DNA of 64,000 nucleotides from Metallyticus violacea (GCA_030762175.1 CM060837.1:7706001-7770000); one strand, 5' to 3'; counted from the first letter of the stretch, positions 12,565-24,947 are shown. The notes: generated from the sequence alone by a model not told the origin. Program-made: numbers and translations.

Positions 12565-13171
12565 AATGGAGTCAAGATTATCGTTTGAACAGCGGAAAGC
12601 AATTTTCAAGTGATATTGCAAAACTGAGAATGTTATTAAAGTTCAATGGCAATGGAGACGTGTACATAACAGAACCTCCAACGCGAGTAACAATTGCACG
12701 CTTTCGAGACAAATTTGAGACTCGTGGTACCGTATGCGATGTTCAGAAGGGCAGACGTGAGAGACCTCGCACAGCAACAAGCCCCGCTCACTGAATAGGA
12801 CGAAGAGGTCCGATTGAGTTTTCACCGCGTTCTCCGGAACTAACTCCGTTGTTTTTCTACCTATGAGGAACTCTTAAGGATGTTGTATACCGTAGAAAAT
12901 CAGCTACACTGACAGCACTTCGGGAAGAAATTGAAACGGCATGTGCTGCAATCGCTGAGGACACTTTCGCAAACGTTGCTCAATCAGCAGTTCAAAGTAC
13001 TCAGAAGTGTATCGACGTCGATGGTGGTCATTTTGAGCAACTGTTGTAACTGTAAAAGTCTAAGATGATTAGTGTACATAATTTTCTGTTTGTGTGAATT
13101 CAGTTTTGTTATATTAACACAGTTTTTTTCTTTGTTTGAAGTGTGTATACATTTTTGGCACCCACTATGTA
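12565..13171 (+). mobile_element. Internally deleted Tc1/mariner-superfamily element
   Basis: From the ATG at 12565, after one small frame change, the frame gives an N-terminal helix-turn-helix region (VTIARFRDKFETRGTV, then RRERPRTATS). It then jumps straight to the last third of a transposase: RGPIE, SPRSPELTPLFFYL and DVVYRRKSATLTALREEI, ending GGHFEQLL with a stop at 13047-13049. The segment with the first two catalytic acids is missing, and the third block has lost its aspartate. Downstream, TTTTTGGCACCCACTATG (to about 13171) is probably the right inverted terminus; its left partner was not found. A defective copy that could only move using enzyme from elsewhere. Confidence 0.78.
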
Positions 13172-13897
13172 TATTAAATGTTAAAATTGCACTTATTTTA
13201 ACTTCAAAAAGCGTTACATTAGAAATAACAACGTTCTCGTGCATTCGCTCTCCAGCACCGATGATCAATTGTTTCATTGATAGTCAGCTGTTACTGAATG
13301 GTAGATTGGTGAGGTTTGTGTCAGTTCGTGAAGTAGTTGCTTTATTTAGTTTTGTGTTAACTGAATGTAAAGTAAATGCACACTACACTAGACTTAGTTT
13401 ATAATTATTTTTCTATGCGATCATTGGAAGAGAAAGTTGAAATTGAAAAAATTGGGTATACTTACTCCAAATATTAATGCAAGTTAAACTGGTATTTAAA
13501 AACATAGGAAATATAAGTGCTTTCTGTAGAATTTGTCCAACGTAGGATGTAAATTCACTCAAAGGTGTTAATTGTTTCTCTATTCTAACATTGTCTCGTG
13601 TCGATTGTCTCGGACAAATGCTGCCAGTTAGTGGCAATAGCCTCAGGTACACAATTTAAATATGTGGTATCCATTAATTTGTAACTTAATGATTTGCATA
13701 CGCCTCATCTCATTATTAATATCACTTTCACGTATTTAGGTAAACTGATGCCCTAAATTATTTAAAAAAAAAAACATTAAAAATTGCGCTAGTGTTTGAA
13801 GTTATCAACACTTATAGAAAAATGTATGAAAATTACAGTAGCAAGGTTAATACAACACTTCTGCGGAACATTATTCACTTGTGCACTAGTAAGTATA
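13172..13897. other. Spacer, nothing recognised
   Basis: Ordinary AT-rich sequence between two transposon relics; no signal recognised. Confidence 0.25.
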
Positions 13898-15075
13898 GAG
13901 GGGCTTTCAAAAAGTTTTGCAACCAGCCTATCCAATAATGTCTACAAAAATATAACTAATGCAGATGGCAACAATGAACCTTAAGCTATCAAAATATGCT
14001 TAAATTGTTCAGTCCTGTATCAATACCTGCTGAAAAACTATGAATATTTCTAAAGAAAATTTAGATTCTACATTTTCACACGCTATAAGCAGGCGAAAGA
14101 ACGAAAAAATCAACTAGGCCTTGATAGCTGTTCGTGGTGATCAAGTGTGTTCATTTGATATCATTGCAAGATAGATTCGATTATTTGAAGAAAGGCGAGA
14201 GACTTTGAAACAGAACCCTTGCCCTGGCCGGCCTCGGGAAGCTGTGAACCAGAGAACAATTCAAGGAACGTGATGGAGGAATATGGACATATTACTTACT
14301 GTTCATGATAAATATGGAAGTGAGTTTCAATGTTGGCTGCATTGACACTATATTGCATGAACCTTTAAAGCTGCGAAAAATCTGTGCAAAACGGGTTCCA
14401 CATTCCCTAACCAATGAAGAGAAGAAGAGGAGAAAGGAATGTACAAGGAAACTGCTGAGCATGTTTTCACCAAACATTTGACAGATATATGTACCGGTGA
14501 TGAAAGTTGGTTTTATTCTATACCACCCCAAATAAAGCTCTAACTGCGTGTGGATAAATGAGAATGACTCAAGACCAGTTATTCTTGAAAGGATTTTCGT
14601 TCTTGGAAGTGAAGGTTCACTGTTTTCTTCAACTATGAAGGACCTTGGTGGTTTACTGTGTGCCAGAAGGAATGACAATGAATGGAGAATGCATTTGGAG
14701 TCTTTATTTGAAGAGCTGAGGCGGCTGCATCCAAAGAAAGTTGGTTTTGCACGACAATGCATTTCCTTACAGAAGAGCTGCAAATTTGAGGAAACTGGAA
14801 GTCGCCAAAGTCCAGTCCTACAGACTTGACCTTGCATCGTGCGACTTCTGGTTATTTCCTCAGTGAAATCTTGCGTTACTGGAAAAATTTTAAACAAGTG
14901 CAGGATTTTTCTCAAGCTATAAATTCAGCTCTGTTGACAATATCTCATTTCGAGTACCACAATGCTTTTGACAAGTAGGTGCACCGGCTATATCTGTGTG
15001 AGGAGAGAAGTGAAGAGTACTTTGCATTTTAATTTAATCCCTGAACTTTAAGGTGACAAACTTTCTGAATGTTTA
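13898..15075 (+). mobile_element. Mariner family A, copy 1
   Basis: The left terminus GAGGGGCTTTCAAAAAGTTT follows a TA; the right end is a diverged complement (CTTTCTGAATGTTTAG). Transposase remains read on the + strand: an HTH region around 14,130-14,260; LTNEEKKRRKECTRKLLSMF at about 14,408; GDESWFY (first aspartate) at about 14,500; HDNAFPYRRAA (second) at 14,746-14,780; and LASCDFWLFP (third) at about 14,832. The gap between the second and third acids is a few residues shorter than the 34 expected, so a small deletion is likely there. Stops and frameshifts make it inactive. Sister copies lie at 52915-54045 (minus) and 31104-31505 (minus, partial). Confidence 0.86.
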
Positions 15076-16273
15076 GAAGTTACCTTTGTGGAATACACTA
15101 AAACTACAAGTTACAAGTAATGCACTGGGATGTTTTAGATAATCCTTTTGGTACAGGACCCGGGAAGAAACGAACATTATACCTCCGTCTCACAAATCCG
15201 GGCCTTAACGACTTCGACACCGGTGTTAGTTTGACAGATTCCTTGCTTTGGCATTCACTTTCTACCCATATTTTTATTTTTGTAGATAAAAATATAACTA
15301 CTCTACCAAGTGTAATAGTATTGCTCTTCGTTTTAGGATCTCCCACAGCACAAGACGATTGCAGAGTTGGTCGCAACCTTGTGTTTAAATAACCCTCCCT
15401 CTAAGAGCCTTGCAGTGAAGTAGGGAATTCGCTGATAAAGTAAATTACAGTGTTACTGTAATGCGAAGGTAGAGTAGATGAAAGGGGTGTTATCGCCCAC
15501 TGCACAGAGGGTAACGGCGCCAGTCAGTCTGCTGAGGGCGGAAACACGCTCCCTGTGGCACAGGTTGAAGAACGCGACGGATTTCACAATCCCCCCCCCC
15601 CCTCTTTAAGCTGTCTCTCAACAGAAAGTCAGCACCTTCACTGAAGTAACTATATCAAATAATTATAAAATTATTCCATTGCTGAAGGTGCATGTGGTGT
15701 ATGAACGTTTACTCAACACAGCACTTAACGGAATATGAAGGTCGCTGTATAATTGTCGTGGTTTGAGGAATTTATGAAATATATTGTTTCCTGTTGGCAG
15801 TACTGGAAAGAGCGTATTGTGATTAGTGACCATAGCATATGCAACAAAATGTTTATTGTGATTATGCCCTAGCTGTTTGACATTCAAAGATGTGGTCACT
15901 TCTTCCTTTAGATCGGCAATTAAAACCCACACCAGCATTCCTTTTCGGGGTAGAAGCAGATATGCTGCTTATCCGCGCTTTCCCTTTCCTGCTAGGCTAA
16001 CAGTAACTCTTGGCACCATTGGTAGGGCGGCCTAATTCATCGTCAAACTCCTCCAACTCTGCAGGCGGGTAAACTGAGGGTATTTTTTTTTTGTCTCATC
16101 GCTCTTGCACTACATAGCACAACTACGTCATAGCGTATTCAATTATTTCACCTGCCCAACCCATCCGGACGACTCCAGGAGGAAAGGAACTCGGATATGT
16201 GAACCGATGCACTTCTAGTAACGTTAGAACCAGAGCATGAATTAACGAGTGTATGTAATCAAATTTGCATATA
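15076..16273. other. Spacer; C12 run
   Basis: No gene supported. Short open frames at about 15,120-15,390 exist on both strands without recognisable content. A run of 12 C lies at 15591-15602. Confidence 0.25.
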
Positions 16274-16422
16274 CAAGGGGTTTTCTAAAAGTTCTCGGCC
16301 GGATTCAGAGATGTCGTGAAGATGACCAAATTACTATGATAGTTAAGTAGCAAAGTTTCAAACGCGTAAGTGTAGTCACTTGTTTGTGACTGTCGTAAAA
16401 ACAAACTAGTGTTAAAATTTTT

Positions 16423-16473
<51 letters not shown>

Positions 16474-17400
16474 GTGATAAAAGTACCTTTTTTATTATTT
16501 TTATTTTTTTAAAGGATCTAACCTCAACAGAAATACAAAAGGAATAAGATTCCACATTAAATGATTTTTCCCATTCATTTTCGGCTGTTAAAAAGTGGTC
16601 CGCTGAATTTAAGTGTGGTCGTACATCTATTCAAGATGATGAGCGCTCAGGTAGTCCAAAACAGCTGCGGCCAAAGAGATTATGATAAAAATTCACAATG
16701 TCATACTCATTGGTCACCGATTAAACTTAGGCGGATTGACTGACATTGCAAAGACCTCCAATGGCCGTGTCCACTACACTCGATGTGCTGCATTTGTTAA
16801 CAGTGGACCAAAAAACTCATTCGAATGAGCATCTCCCAATAGTGTTTACGCTTGTTGAAACGCAATTCCAGTGAGTTTCTCCGACATTTCATAACAGTAG
16901 ATGAAATATTAATTCATCATTACACCCCAGAGACTAAGGAGCAGCTCAAACAGTGGATGCACCAAAGAAAGCAGAAATGGTTCCATCTGCAGATAAAGTC
17001 ATCACTATGGTTTCTGGGATTCTCAAGGTGTAGTGCTCGTAGACTACCTCCAGAATGGCAGAACCATCACCGGGGAGTATTTCGCTTCACTACTGGACCA
17101 ACTGAAAGATGCTAAATGTCCATACCTTGCGGAAACGAAAGTTCTCTTTCAACACAATAATGTGCCTTCACACACGTCTGAAATTGTTCATGCAAAACTG
17201 CATGACCTTCCAGCTCAAGTGCTTCCACATCCGTCATATTCCTCGGATTTGTCTCCCAGCGATTACTTTTTGTTCCCAAACCTGAAGAAACGGCCGGATG
17301 GGCAAAGATTCACATAAACTAATACAGTTGAATAAATCTTATCCCATTGTAGGAGATGTGGAAAATGCTCCTGTACATATAAATAAAAGTTTCCTTTAAG
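16274..17400 (+). mobile_element. Mariner family B, copy 1
   Basis: The left terminus CAAGGGGTTTTCTAAAAGTT follows a TA. Transposase remains: HSFSAVKKWSAEFKCGRTSI (about 16,573), a stretch around DERSGSPKT, VDEILIHHYTPE (first aspartate, codon at 16,900), then an open piece 17,033-17,317 with VDYLQNGRTI, QHNNVPSHTSE and DLSPSDYFLFPNLKK. The second catalytic aspartate is replaced by asparagine, while the 34-residue gap to the third (SDYF) is kept, so this is a DD34D mariner. An (AT)n run at 16426-16471 lies in the 5' UTR. The right terminus is not clear; the end is set by eye. Inactive. Confidence 0.84.
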
Positions 17401-18471
17401 AGCTCCTTAAAGCAAGTAGTCTATGTATGTCGCGATCTTTTCCTCCTCCATAGTTTAATATGGCCGCCAAGATGCTACTGTGCTAGAGTTTTATTCCTTC
17501 AGCTGGTATATTGAAATATCTCTGTCCAATATTGGCGAATTTGAGCATAATTTTTTCTGCTCGAGTGCTTGCAACTTCTACACGATTCTAAAAAGCATTA
17601 TACTTTCTTAGGTGTAATAAGTTTATTTAGAATAAAAAGAGCGTCATCAGTCACTGAACTAAGTCTTTGGGCCAAAACACAGCAACTTCTAAAGGTTTGA
17701 GTTTCAAAATATGATGCACTTTGTGGTTCCAAAAAACTTATGTCCTTGGACAGACCGGCCTGTCTTCTCGTGTGTCAGAAATGGAGACGCCGAAGAAAGG
17801 ACAAGTGGAGGAACAGCGAGCAGCCAAGAAAGTGTGTAACTAAGAAAGACGGCGAGTTAGAAACAGATAGGGAAGGGTAGAGCAAGATATTTGAGACATC
17901 ATCTGCAACCCCCTGCTATGTCACCCCCTCCGTGCCGAGAAATAAAAAGGAGCATCACGCAGGGCGCGACAGTTCTACCGTAACGGACAGGACAAAGGAA
18001 ATACCGGCGACAGCTATCGATTGTCTACTGTTGTCTTATTTATTTGTGATGACCACGCAGCCCATGAGCCGAGGGTTCGACATCTGTTGGTGTACAAATA
18101 AGTAAACAGATGGGAATATATTTTATGAGTTCACTTCAGCAACAAGTGAAGGCACTGTGTTTCAAATGTTACTAGATAAGAATTGAAACCTGACGGGAAA
18201 ATTTGACTTTAAGCTTTTATGAGTCATGCTCTATTACTGATATTGGGTGTTTTTTTTTTTTTTTTTTTTTTTTAAGCTCACAGTGCGCTTAAAATTGCCT
18301 ACCAGGCTTGACACTTTATGTTTCCTTGCCTACCGTTTAAGAGAACAGGCAGTCTTTTAAAAAAAGCATTTTATTTTCTCGCTAAAAATTAACTGGGTTT
18401 TTCTATTTTAAGAATATGCGGAAAATTGTTGTTTGGCCGAAAGTTTAAGCTACTATATGATGTAAAACATA
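17401..18471. other. Spacer between inverted mariner B copies
   Basis: No gene supported. It holds a run of 24 T at 18250-18273 and a GC-richer patch at about 17,750-18,080 with no recognisable coding content. Confidence 0.3.
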
Positions 18472-19602
18472 GAATATTCTAAAAATTTTCGGTTTCACCA
18501 AGTGAACACAAGATTTAAACGATTCCACCCCCCAAAATAGTCATCTTGTAAATCAATACACTTTCCAAATGTTTAACACCCTCTGTAAAACGAGATTTTC
18601 TCCAACTATAAAAAATAAGCGTCGGCTTCAACCTCGTCGTATGATGTGAATCTTCGTCAACCCAGCCATTTTTTCAGGTTTGGGAACAAAAAGTAATCGC
18701 TGGGACCCAATCTTGCGAATATGTGTGGAAGCGAAGTCATGCAGCTTTTCAGATGTGCGTGAAGGCGCATTAGCGAGACGAAACGTGTGGACGTTTTGCC
18801 TGAATAGTGAAGCGTAATACTCCTCGATGATAGTTCTGCCCTTCTGGAGGCTGTCTACGAACACCACACCATGAAAATCCCAGAAAATCGTAGCCATGAC
18901 TGTTCCTACAGATGGAACCGATTTTGCCTTATTTGGTGCGCTTTCACCTGTTGCTACCCACAGTGTTGACTGCGCCTTCATCTCTGGCGTTTAGTAATGA
19001 ATCCATGTTTCGTCTACTGTTATGAAACGTCGGAGAAACTCACAAGATTGTATTTAAACAAGTCTAAAACTCCTGAGAAATATTCATTCGAATGCGTTTT
19101 TGATCCATTGTTAACAATGGCGGCACCCATCCAGGGGAAAACTTTCTCATACCCAAAACTTCGTGTAAAATGCAGCGGACACGGCCTTTCGTGGTCTTTG
19201 CAATGACAGCTAACTCGCGCACCTTCAATTGAATTTTTGTCACAATCTCGTCGGTCGTGGCAGTTTTGGGACGCCCTGGGCGCTCATCATTTTGAAAATA
19301 TATAAGACCACGCTTAAATTCAGCAGCCCACTTTTTAACTGTCGAAAACGAAGAATAAGAATGTAACTCCTTTTGTATTTCTGTTTGGGTTAAAACCTTC
19401 AAACCAAAGTCCTTCATTGCAGCTCGTATTTCAGTTTTGTGGAAAATGTTTACACGGTCGTCACAAACAAATGACTACACTTACGCGTCTGAAACTTTAC
19501 AACGCGCTGAATAAAAGGATTGTACTTAACAACTTCGAAAGCAATTTTGGCCATCTTAACGACATCTGTGTGTCAGACCGAGAAGTTTTAGAACGCCCCT
19601 CG
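18472..19602 (-). mobile_element. Mariner family B, copy 2 (opposite orientation)
   Basis: The left terminus on the minus strand (CGAGGGGCGTTCTAAAACTT, next to TA at 19603-19604) matches copy 1, and the right terminus is recognisable at about 18,472 (ATTCTAAAAATTTTCGG). The N-terminal transposase part is open on the minus strand (19417-19064): LTQTEIQKELHSYSSFSTVK, KKWAAEFKRG, DERPGRPKT. The first catalytic block VDETWIHY is followed at once by a stop. The C-terminal part reads VFVDSLQKGRTI and ends near VPKPEKM; the second catalytic block is reduced to RLANAPSRTSE and the third is lost. About 1.13 kb long, inactive. Confidence 0.85.
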
Positions 19603-19604
19603 TA

Positions 19605-22011
19605 TTTTCAATGTCCCCCAAAGATAAATCGAGCAAAATATAAGATCCGAGGAACGAGGAAGCCATAAACTGGAACCAAATAATTCTGGGACGAAATATA
19701 AGACGGTCATTAATTTTTCCCCGTCAGTCACAGAACCTGTTTCATTAAACTTGTGTATAGTGTGGAACTGCGCTGCAAGGAAATATACGCCTAAATGCAA
19801 CACGGCTGAAGATGAATATATGACGACGCAGCAAACATCTCACTGCACTATTTAATTATTACACTCGACTGCACAGCACAACTGCCGGACTCTGCCGAAA
19901 TTTCGCTTGCAATTTTCTGGAATGGTGCTCCGCGTGCCGCACGTTGAAGATATCAGCAATTGGAGGAGGGTAAGTGCGCTGTTTGCCGCCAGGATCTGGT
20001 GTTTCTTTGGTTAATTTGTTACGTTTATATTTTATGTAACGAACACTCGATTTGAGACCAAGACAGCTTAGAGGCCCTTTAGCTTATAATGATACTTTCA
20101 ACCCTTGTCAACCTATGAACTAAACCCCAATACTTTCAGGGAATCTGTCCGTAAAGACCTAGGTGTTATGTGTTCCACAGTAAGAGGGTTTAAAAGCCCC
20201 GCAACTTAGATCTGAGAATATTTTGAAGTTGACAGATTGAGCCCACCTCGCATCTCATTCACTGTCTGCTGGGATTCCACCCGAAACGCCTGCAGACTAG
20301 GCCTTGAGAATATTGATTAATCCTTCGTCGCCACGAAATTCTGGTTACGAACCAGGAACCTGCAATTAAAATCCGGTCGTGTCTCTAGTTTTCCCCAATT
20401 AATCAAGTTTGTTTCACATGGAAATGACTTCAGAAGTTGGCTACCCTCTCTGACACGAACAAAAGAGCATCACCGTCCCGTTTCCTGGACGTTTTCCAGT
20501 TTTTCACGTGGGACAGCCTGCAATTACCGAAGTACGGGGCTAGCAACACGCGTGTACATGACGTGCACGACAATGATGTTTGTGACAGGGTCATTTTCTG
20601 TAGACTGATCGAATGATTCATTACTTGCGGTTATATTGGGCCGTACAGCAACAGAAGTGAGATGATTTCGTACAATGAGAAACAATAGTATGAAAATTAT
20701 GTAGGAACTGATGCATTGGAGCTGCTTTAGGATAATATCTGGTTACAGCTTCATTCAGAAGGAATGCATAGTCTTCCATCATGAAATGCCAATGAAAGAG
20801 AGACGAACAAGTGAATTTGCATTACAAAATGCAAGAAAGCAAAGAACTGTTTTACTCAGATCTGGGTACTGTACGAGACAAGCCTTGGAGGCCTTAATCC
20901 CCTCCCCCCTGAAACTAAAATCACAGCTTATTTACAAGAGCTGTTCAAAAAGGAAGGATCACAGTGTTTACAGGCATAATTTCTCGCGCTGAAAGTTAAC
21001 TCTATTTTAGTTAGCCTAAGGTTCGTGCTTATTGCAGTTGTAATAAGTTGCGTGGATGATGCATCCGCTTCGCCGGCAGTTACCGCTCTGTCTGCTGCTA
21101 TTAAACGGACGACAAATCCATGAAAGAGACGGTTATAATCAAACCGCCCGTACTTTGAACAGTGTCGCAGTATTATTCTAAGCCGAATTGAGCGTTTTAC
21201 TGATTGTGAGTACATTAAATTTGTTTTTGTCATGCAAATTTATGGTGCCTTTAAACTCACGTTGGTATTTTTCTTTTTCAAATGTGTTCATTTTGAAATT
21301 TTGTTTTATAAAATGCTCGAACTTCACGTTTTTATCCGCACTTGTCTTTATAATAGCAGTGAATCATGATGGCGGCATTATATTACCCCTTTTGACTACT
21401 TGCTAATCACTTGAGAGTTTTCTTTGATTGCTCTCTTAATTGCACCGTAAAATCCTCACTCTGAGTACTTGCAAGTGGCAGCGATACCCTTAAGGGGATA
21501 TGCGACTTCGATTTTTCGCTCTCCCCCACTAGTACCGTGAAGAAGATCTTGGGATGGGTTTTGATATTTCCATGCGATAGCCAAGCGGCTTGCAACAGTT
21601 CCCAGCAGAAACCCGCTTCTTGCATGGAAAGTATTTTAATCTACTGCCAACCCTCTCATTATTCCCCCAAACCTCACCAGCTCTTCTTCCTCCACGTGCA
21701 CATCTCATTTCCTCTTGTCACGCGAATAAGAAGAAAGATAGGGAAAAACTGTTTCTTCCCCTCTACGCTCTTTAGCGTATCCATGATGACGTGGTGGAAA
21801 GAGTACGTAAATAACTTGCAGGTTGTAATGTTCAAAAGATGATGTCAAACGTGCAATTCTCTATTAAGTCATTTGCTAATGAGTGAAGCAGCCATACTTT
21901 ATCTAGGTGTTCCGAAACAGTTTTATTATCAAAACCAGCCATCTTCCATTGAATAATTTATGTAATTATACTGGATTGGTCAAGAGTGGTAGCTATAGCT
22001 GTTATAAAGAA
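19605..22011. other. Spacer, nothing firmly recognised
   Basis: About 2.4 kb. At about 20,937 the sequence GAGCTGTTCAAAAAGGAAGG looks like a Tc1/mariner-type terminus, but no transposase follows. Open frames at 20,430-20,621 (minus) and 20,711-20,992 (plus) have no recognisable domain. Confidence 0.3.
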
Positions 22012-22295
22012 GTATTTTTGAATGGTTTTTAACGCCCGTTTTTACAACTAAGGCAACACAGGCGGTGAACACTGGTGATACATGAGATGAAATTATATAT
22101 TGAGAAAGGATTTTTTTTAAGGAAGGAAACGTTCCAGGCCTAAGTTTACAGTACCTCCCCGGCATTTGCCAGTTATAAGGACTGAGGAAAACCTGGAAAA
22201 AACCTCAGTCAGGGAGGACGGTCCTGGAGGGATTCGAACCCCAGTCCTCCCGCTCACGAGTCCGCGCCTTAACGACCTCGGCCACCCATGGCGGT
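22012..22295 (-). mobile_element. SINE-A copy 2
   Basis: The minus strand starts ACCGCCATGGGTGGCCGAGG, with TTAAGGCGCGGACTCGTGAG, a B box GGGGTTCGAATCCC, the body AAATGCCGGGGAGGTACTG, and the end GGGCGTTAAAAACCATTC. Complete. It is followed 82 bp on by a truncated SINE-B in the same orientation. Confidence 0.88.
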
Positions 22296-22377
22296 ATAAA
22301 TAAGGATAGAATACAACAGAAATTAATACAAATATGAGTTAATCAATATTTCTTTTGAAAATTTGATTTGTTTTTCT

Positions 22378-22537
22378 TATTTACGGACGTTCTTTAACAT
22401 CTCAGGTCATCAGCGTCTCACTCTATTCAGGGCGTGAAACGGCCGATAAATTTTGCTCAGAGTCCTCTTCTTTCAGTCTTGAGGTTCTTTTTCGTGCCGT
22501 AAATGTACGACACGGGATCCACGGCTTTACTTCCCTT
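22378..22537 (-). mobile_element. SINE-B copy 3, head missing
   Basis: Only the body and tail are present on the minus strand: GGAAGTAAAGCCGTGGATCC, CGTGTCGTACATTTACGGCA, then AGACGCTGATGACCTGAGAT and TTAAAGAACGTCCG. The tRNA-like head is gone at the 22537 side. Confidence 0.8.
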
Positions 22538-23059
22538 TATTCAGCAATTGAATTTGTGAAGGTTATTGCAGAGCTTTAGCGCAGAGAATGCTATAAAAAT
22601 AACTGAAGATATTCATATATATTTAATAAAAAACCACAACTTTCGGACTTAAAAAAATATACTTTTCCCGTATCATTATTTTATTTGTGTGTTACATCGT
22701 TCCAAGTGCACTTACCTATATATCAACTAACATTTAAGCTACATAGTTAATTTTAGGCGTACAATCGCTTCTATTTACTGTGTTTCTCTCTGCCTGCATT
22801 TATTGTACACTTTACACTACCAAGGTTGATAGAGTACATGTACTACCGCATATCGCTCCAGCATTCCCTGAAATTCTGCTTTTTCCGCTACCGTTTGGTA
22901 GTGGAGCCGCTGTCTGTAAGGGTAATCCACCATGCGCATGCATACTCTTTCACATTACAATGAGTTTATCGCTTGGCGCTAATACCCAATTCTTAATGCT
23001 AACAATAACAGTCCCCCAATATGCTACATCTCCACCCGGACCACCTTAATCGACGTCCT
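22538..23059. other. Spacer, nothing recognised
   Basis: AT-rich; an open frame at 22,780-23,049 has no recognisable feature. Confidence 0.25.
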
Positions 23060-23420
23060 TGACAATTACAAAAATTTTGTTTTTGGCGTATACTCTAACG
23101 GTCCAGTTTTCCTGATTTTTATAAACCAATTTTCTTGCATTCTAATTGCCTATTCCAAGTTTCATTGAGAAAAAACAAAAATTATGACCGTTAGAGCGAT
23201 TTTTATATTTTTGCTTTAAGTTGTACCCTCACTCCCAAAGGTACAATTTTGCTGGTTAACGAACTCGATGAACCCTTTGTTACTTCATTGGCATATGTCG
23301 AGTTTCGTTGAGAAAAAACGGAACTTGCGGCCGCTAGAGCGTAAATAGACATCCTCAAAAGTAGGGTCGATGGAGAAGACATTTCTCAAAACTATTTTCT
23401 TGGGTGCTGTAACCATAATA
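23060..23420 (+). repeat. Unclassified repeat family R, copy 1 (two internal units)
   Basis: Two imperfect units of about 142 bp are each marked by AGTTTC(A/G)TTGAGAAAAAAC (23,157 and 23,299), followed by a block ending CCG(C/T)TAGAGCG. Between them is TTGCTGGTTAACGAACTCGA. The end holds GGGTCGATGGAGAAGACATTTC. The same ordered words recur at 51770, 57700 and 63280. No coding frame, no TIR and no tRNA boxes were seen. Confidence 0.62.
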
Positions 23421-23733
23421 GCTACATTCCTTCGTAATTCGCTACAAGTCACTTTTCACAGTACACACCAAATTACAGTAGTTTAAAGCAATTCCGAAGA
23501 AAGTAGACATTAATCACAATACAAGAAGCTATTCGAATGTGTACTGTGGAAGTCAGTACAATATCTCTTACGTTCTAATAATTACATTTTACCCCAAAAA
23601 TTTACTTGCCCCTCCTTAAGATTCTTTATTTCTAAAGGTATTTCAAAGCGTAACTTAGAATATTAGCAGTGAATAGAAAAATGCAATTTACTCCTGTGAA
23701 ACCATTGTTTATGATTCCAAGGATGACGAAATA

Positions 23734-24947
23734 CGAGGCGATATCCACAATATTCGGGACCGGTGTTACCATCTCAACAGTAATTGCAGTAGAGTTTTGT
23801 AAGGTGGCAACATTAGCATACCTGATGAGTGAGTGTTTCAGTTTCATGCATCTGGGATGTGTTGAGGTTCTGTAGTACTTTTCATGATACTCTGTGTGTA
23901 GTGTGTGGCGATTTTACGATGGATCCAAGATTAGAGCAGAGAGTGTGCATCAAATTCTGTGCAAAATGCTACGGAGACCCTCGCAATGATTCAACAAGTA
24001 TTTGGGGGACAAAGCAGAGCCGCACACGTGTGTTTAAGTGGTATGCTCGGTTCAGGACCTGCCGTATAGCTGTTGAAGACGATGCTCACACCGGTAGGCC
24101 TGTCAGCTGCACGGCATCTAACATTGTTGCCAAAGTTCAACACCTCGTTAGTGAGGATCGACGTCGAACCATTGAAGGCCTTGCTAATGAAGTGGGAATT
24201 GGTTATGGGACATGCCAACGAATTTTAACTGATGAATTGGGGCATGCATCGTGTCGCCGCAAGGATCCTGACTGCTGATCAGAAGGCGCAGCGTGTTGAA
24301 GTTTGCACGGAGCTTCGTCAGGCCGTATCCGATGACCCAACCTTCTTGTCCAGCGTCGTCACCGGCGACGAGAGTTGGATATATGCTTATGACCTGAGAC
24401 AAAACAACAATCCTCCCAGTGGAAGAGCCCGAACTCACCAAGATCCCCCCCCCCCCAAAGTGAGACAAATGAAGAGCAAAGTCAAGAGCATGCTCCTCGT
24501 TTTCTTTGATACCAAGGGGATTGTGCACAAAGAATTCGTCCCATCAATCAAACAGTGAATTCCACGTACTACTGGGACGTCGACGTCCCGAACTTTGGCG
24601 ACAAGGGAACTGGCTGTTGCATCATGATAATGCGTCCTGTCACAATTCCTTGCTGACCAGGAGCTTTTTGACGAAAAGCAACATGACGGTTGTCCCCCAC
24701 CCCACCGTACTCGCCTGATTTGGCATCCTGCGACTTCGCTCTATTTCCCAAACTAAATATCAAATTGAGAGGATTCAAGAAGAAACGCTGTCTGTGCTAA
24801 ACACGCTCAAAGAACAGACTCCCAATATGCACGTGGAAAATGGCAGAATTGCTGGGACCGGTGTATACGTGTGAAAGGGAACTACGGCGGTCATTGGTCT
24901 CAAAGTAAGTTTTTGACTAGATGGCAGCACCCGTCCATACCACCTCG
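23734..24947 (+). mobile_element. Mariner family C element, near full length
   Basis: Inverted ends CGAGGCGATAT / CGAGGTGGTAT are both flanked by TA (23732-23733, 24948-24949); total 1,214 bp, usual for mariner. The transposase ATG is at 23919 (MDPRLEQRVCIKFC). It continues through an HTH region (RTRVFKWYARFR, DDAHTGRPVS) to about 24,235, shifts frame (MHRVAARILTADQ), and gives VVTGDESWIYAYD (first aspartate). It stops at about 24,556, then shifts again to RRRPELWRQGNW and LLHHDNASCHNS (second) and DLASCDFALFPK (third, about 24,732). The second-third spacing fits DD34D. At least three frameshifts and short deletions make it inactive, but it is the best-preserved transposase in the window. Confidence 0.9.

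Noticed and set aside
14292..14915. Minus-strand 207-codon open frame, the longest in the window
   Set aside because: It is antisense to mariner A copy 1, whose + strand carries the transposase motifs.
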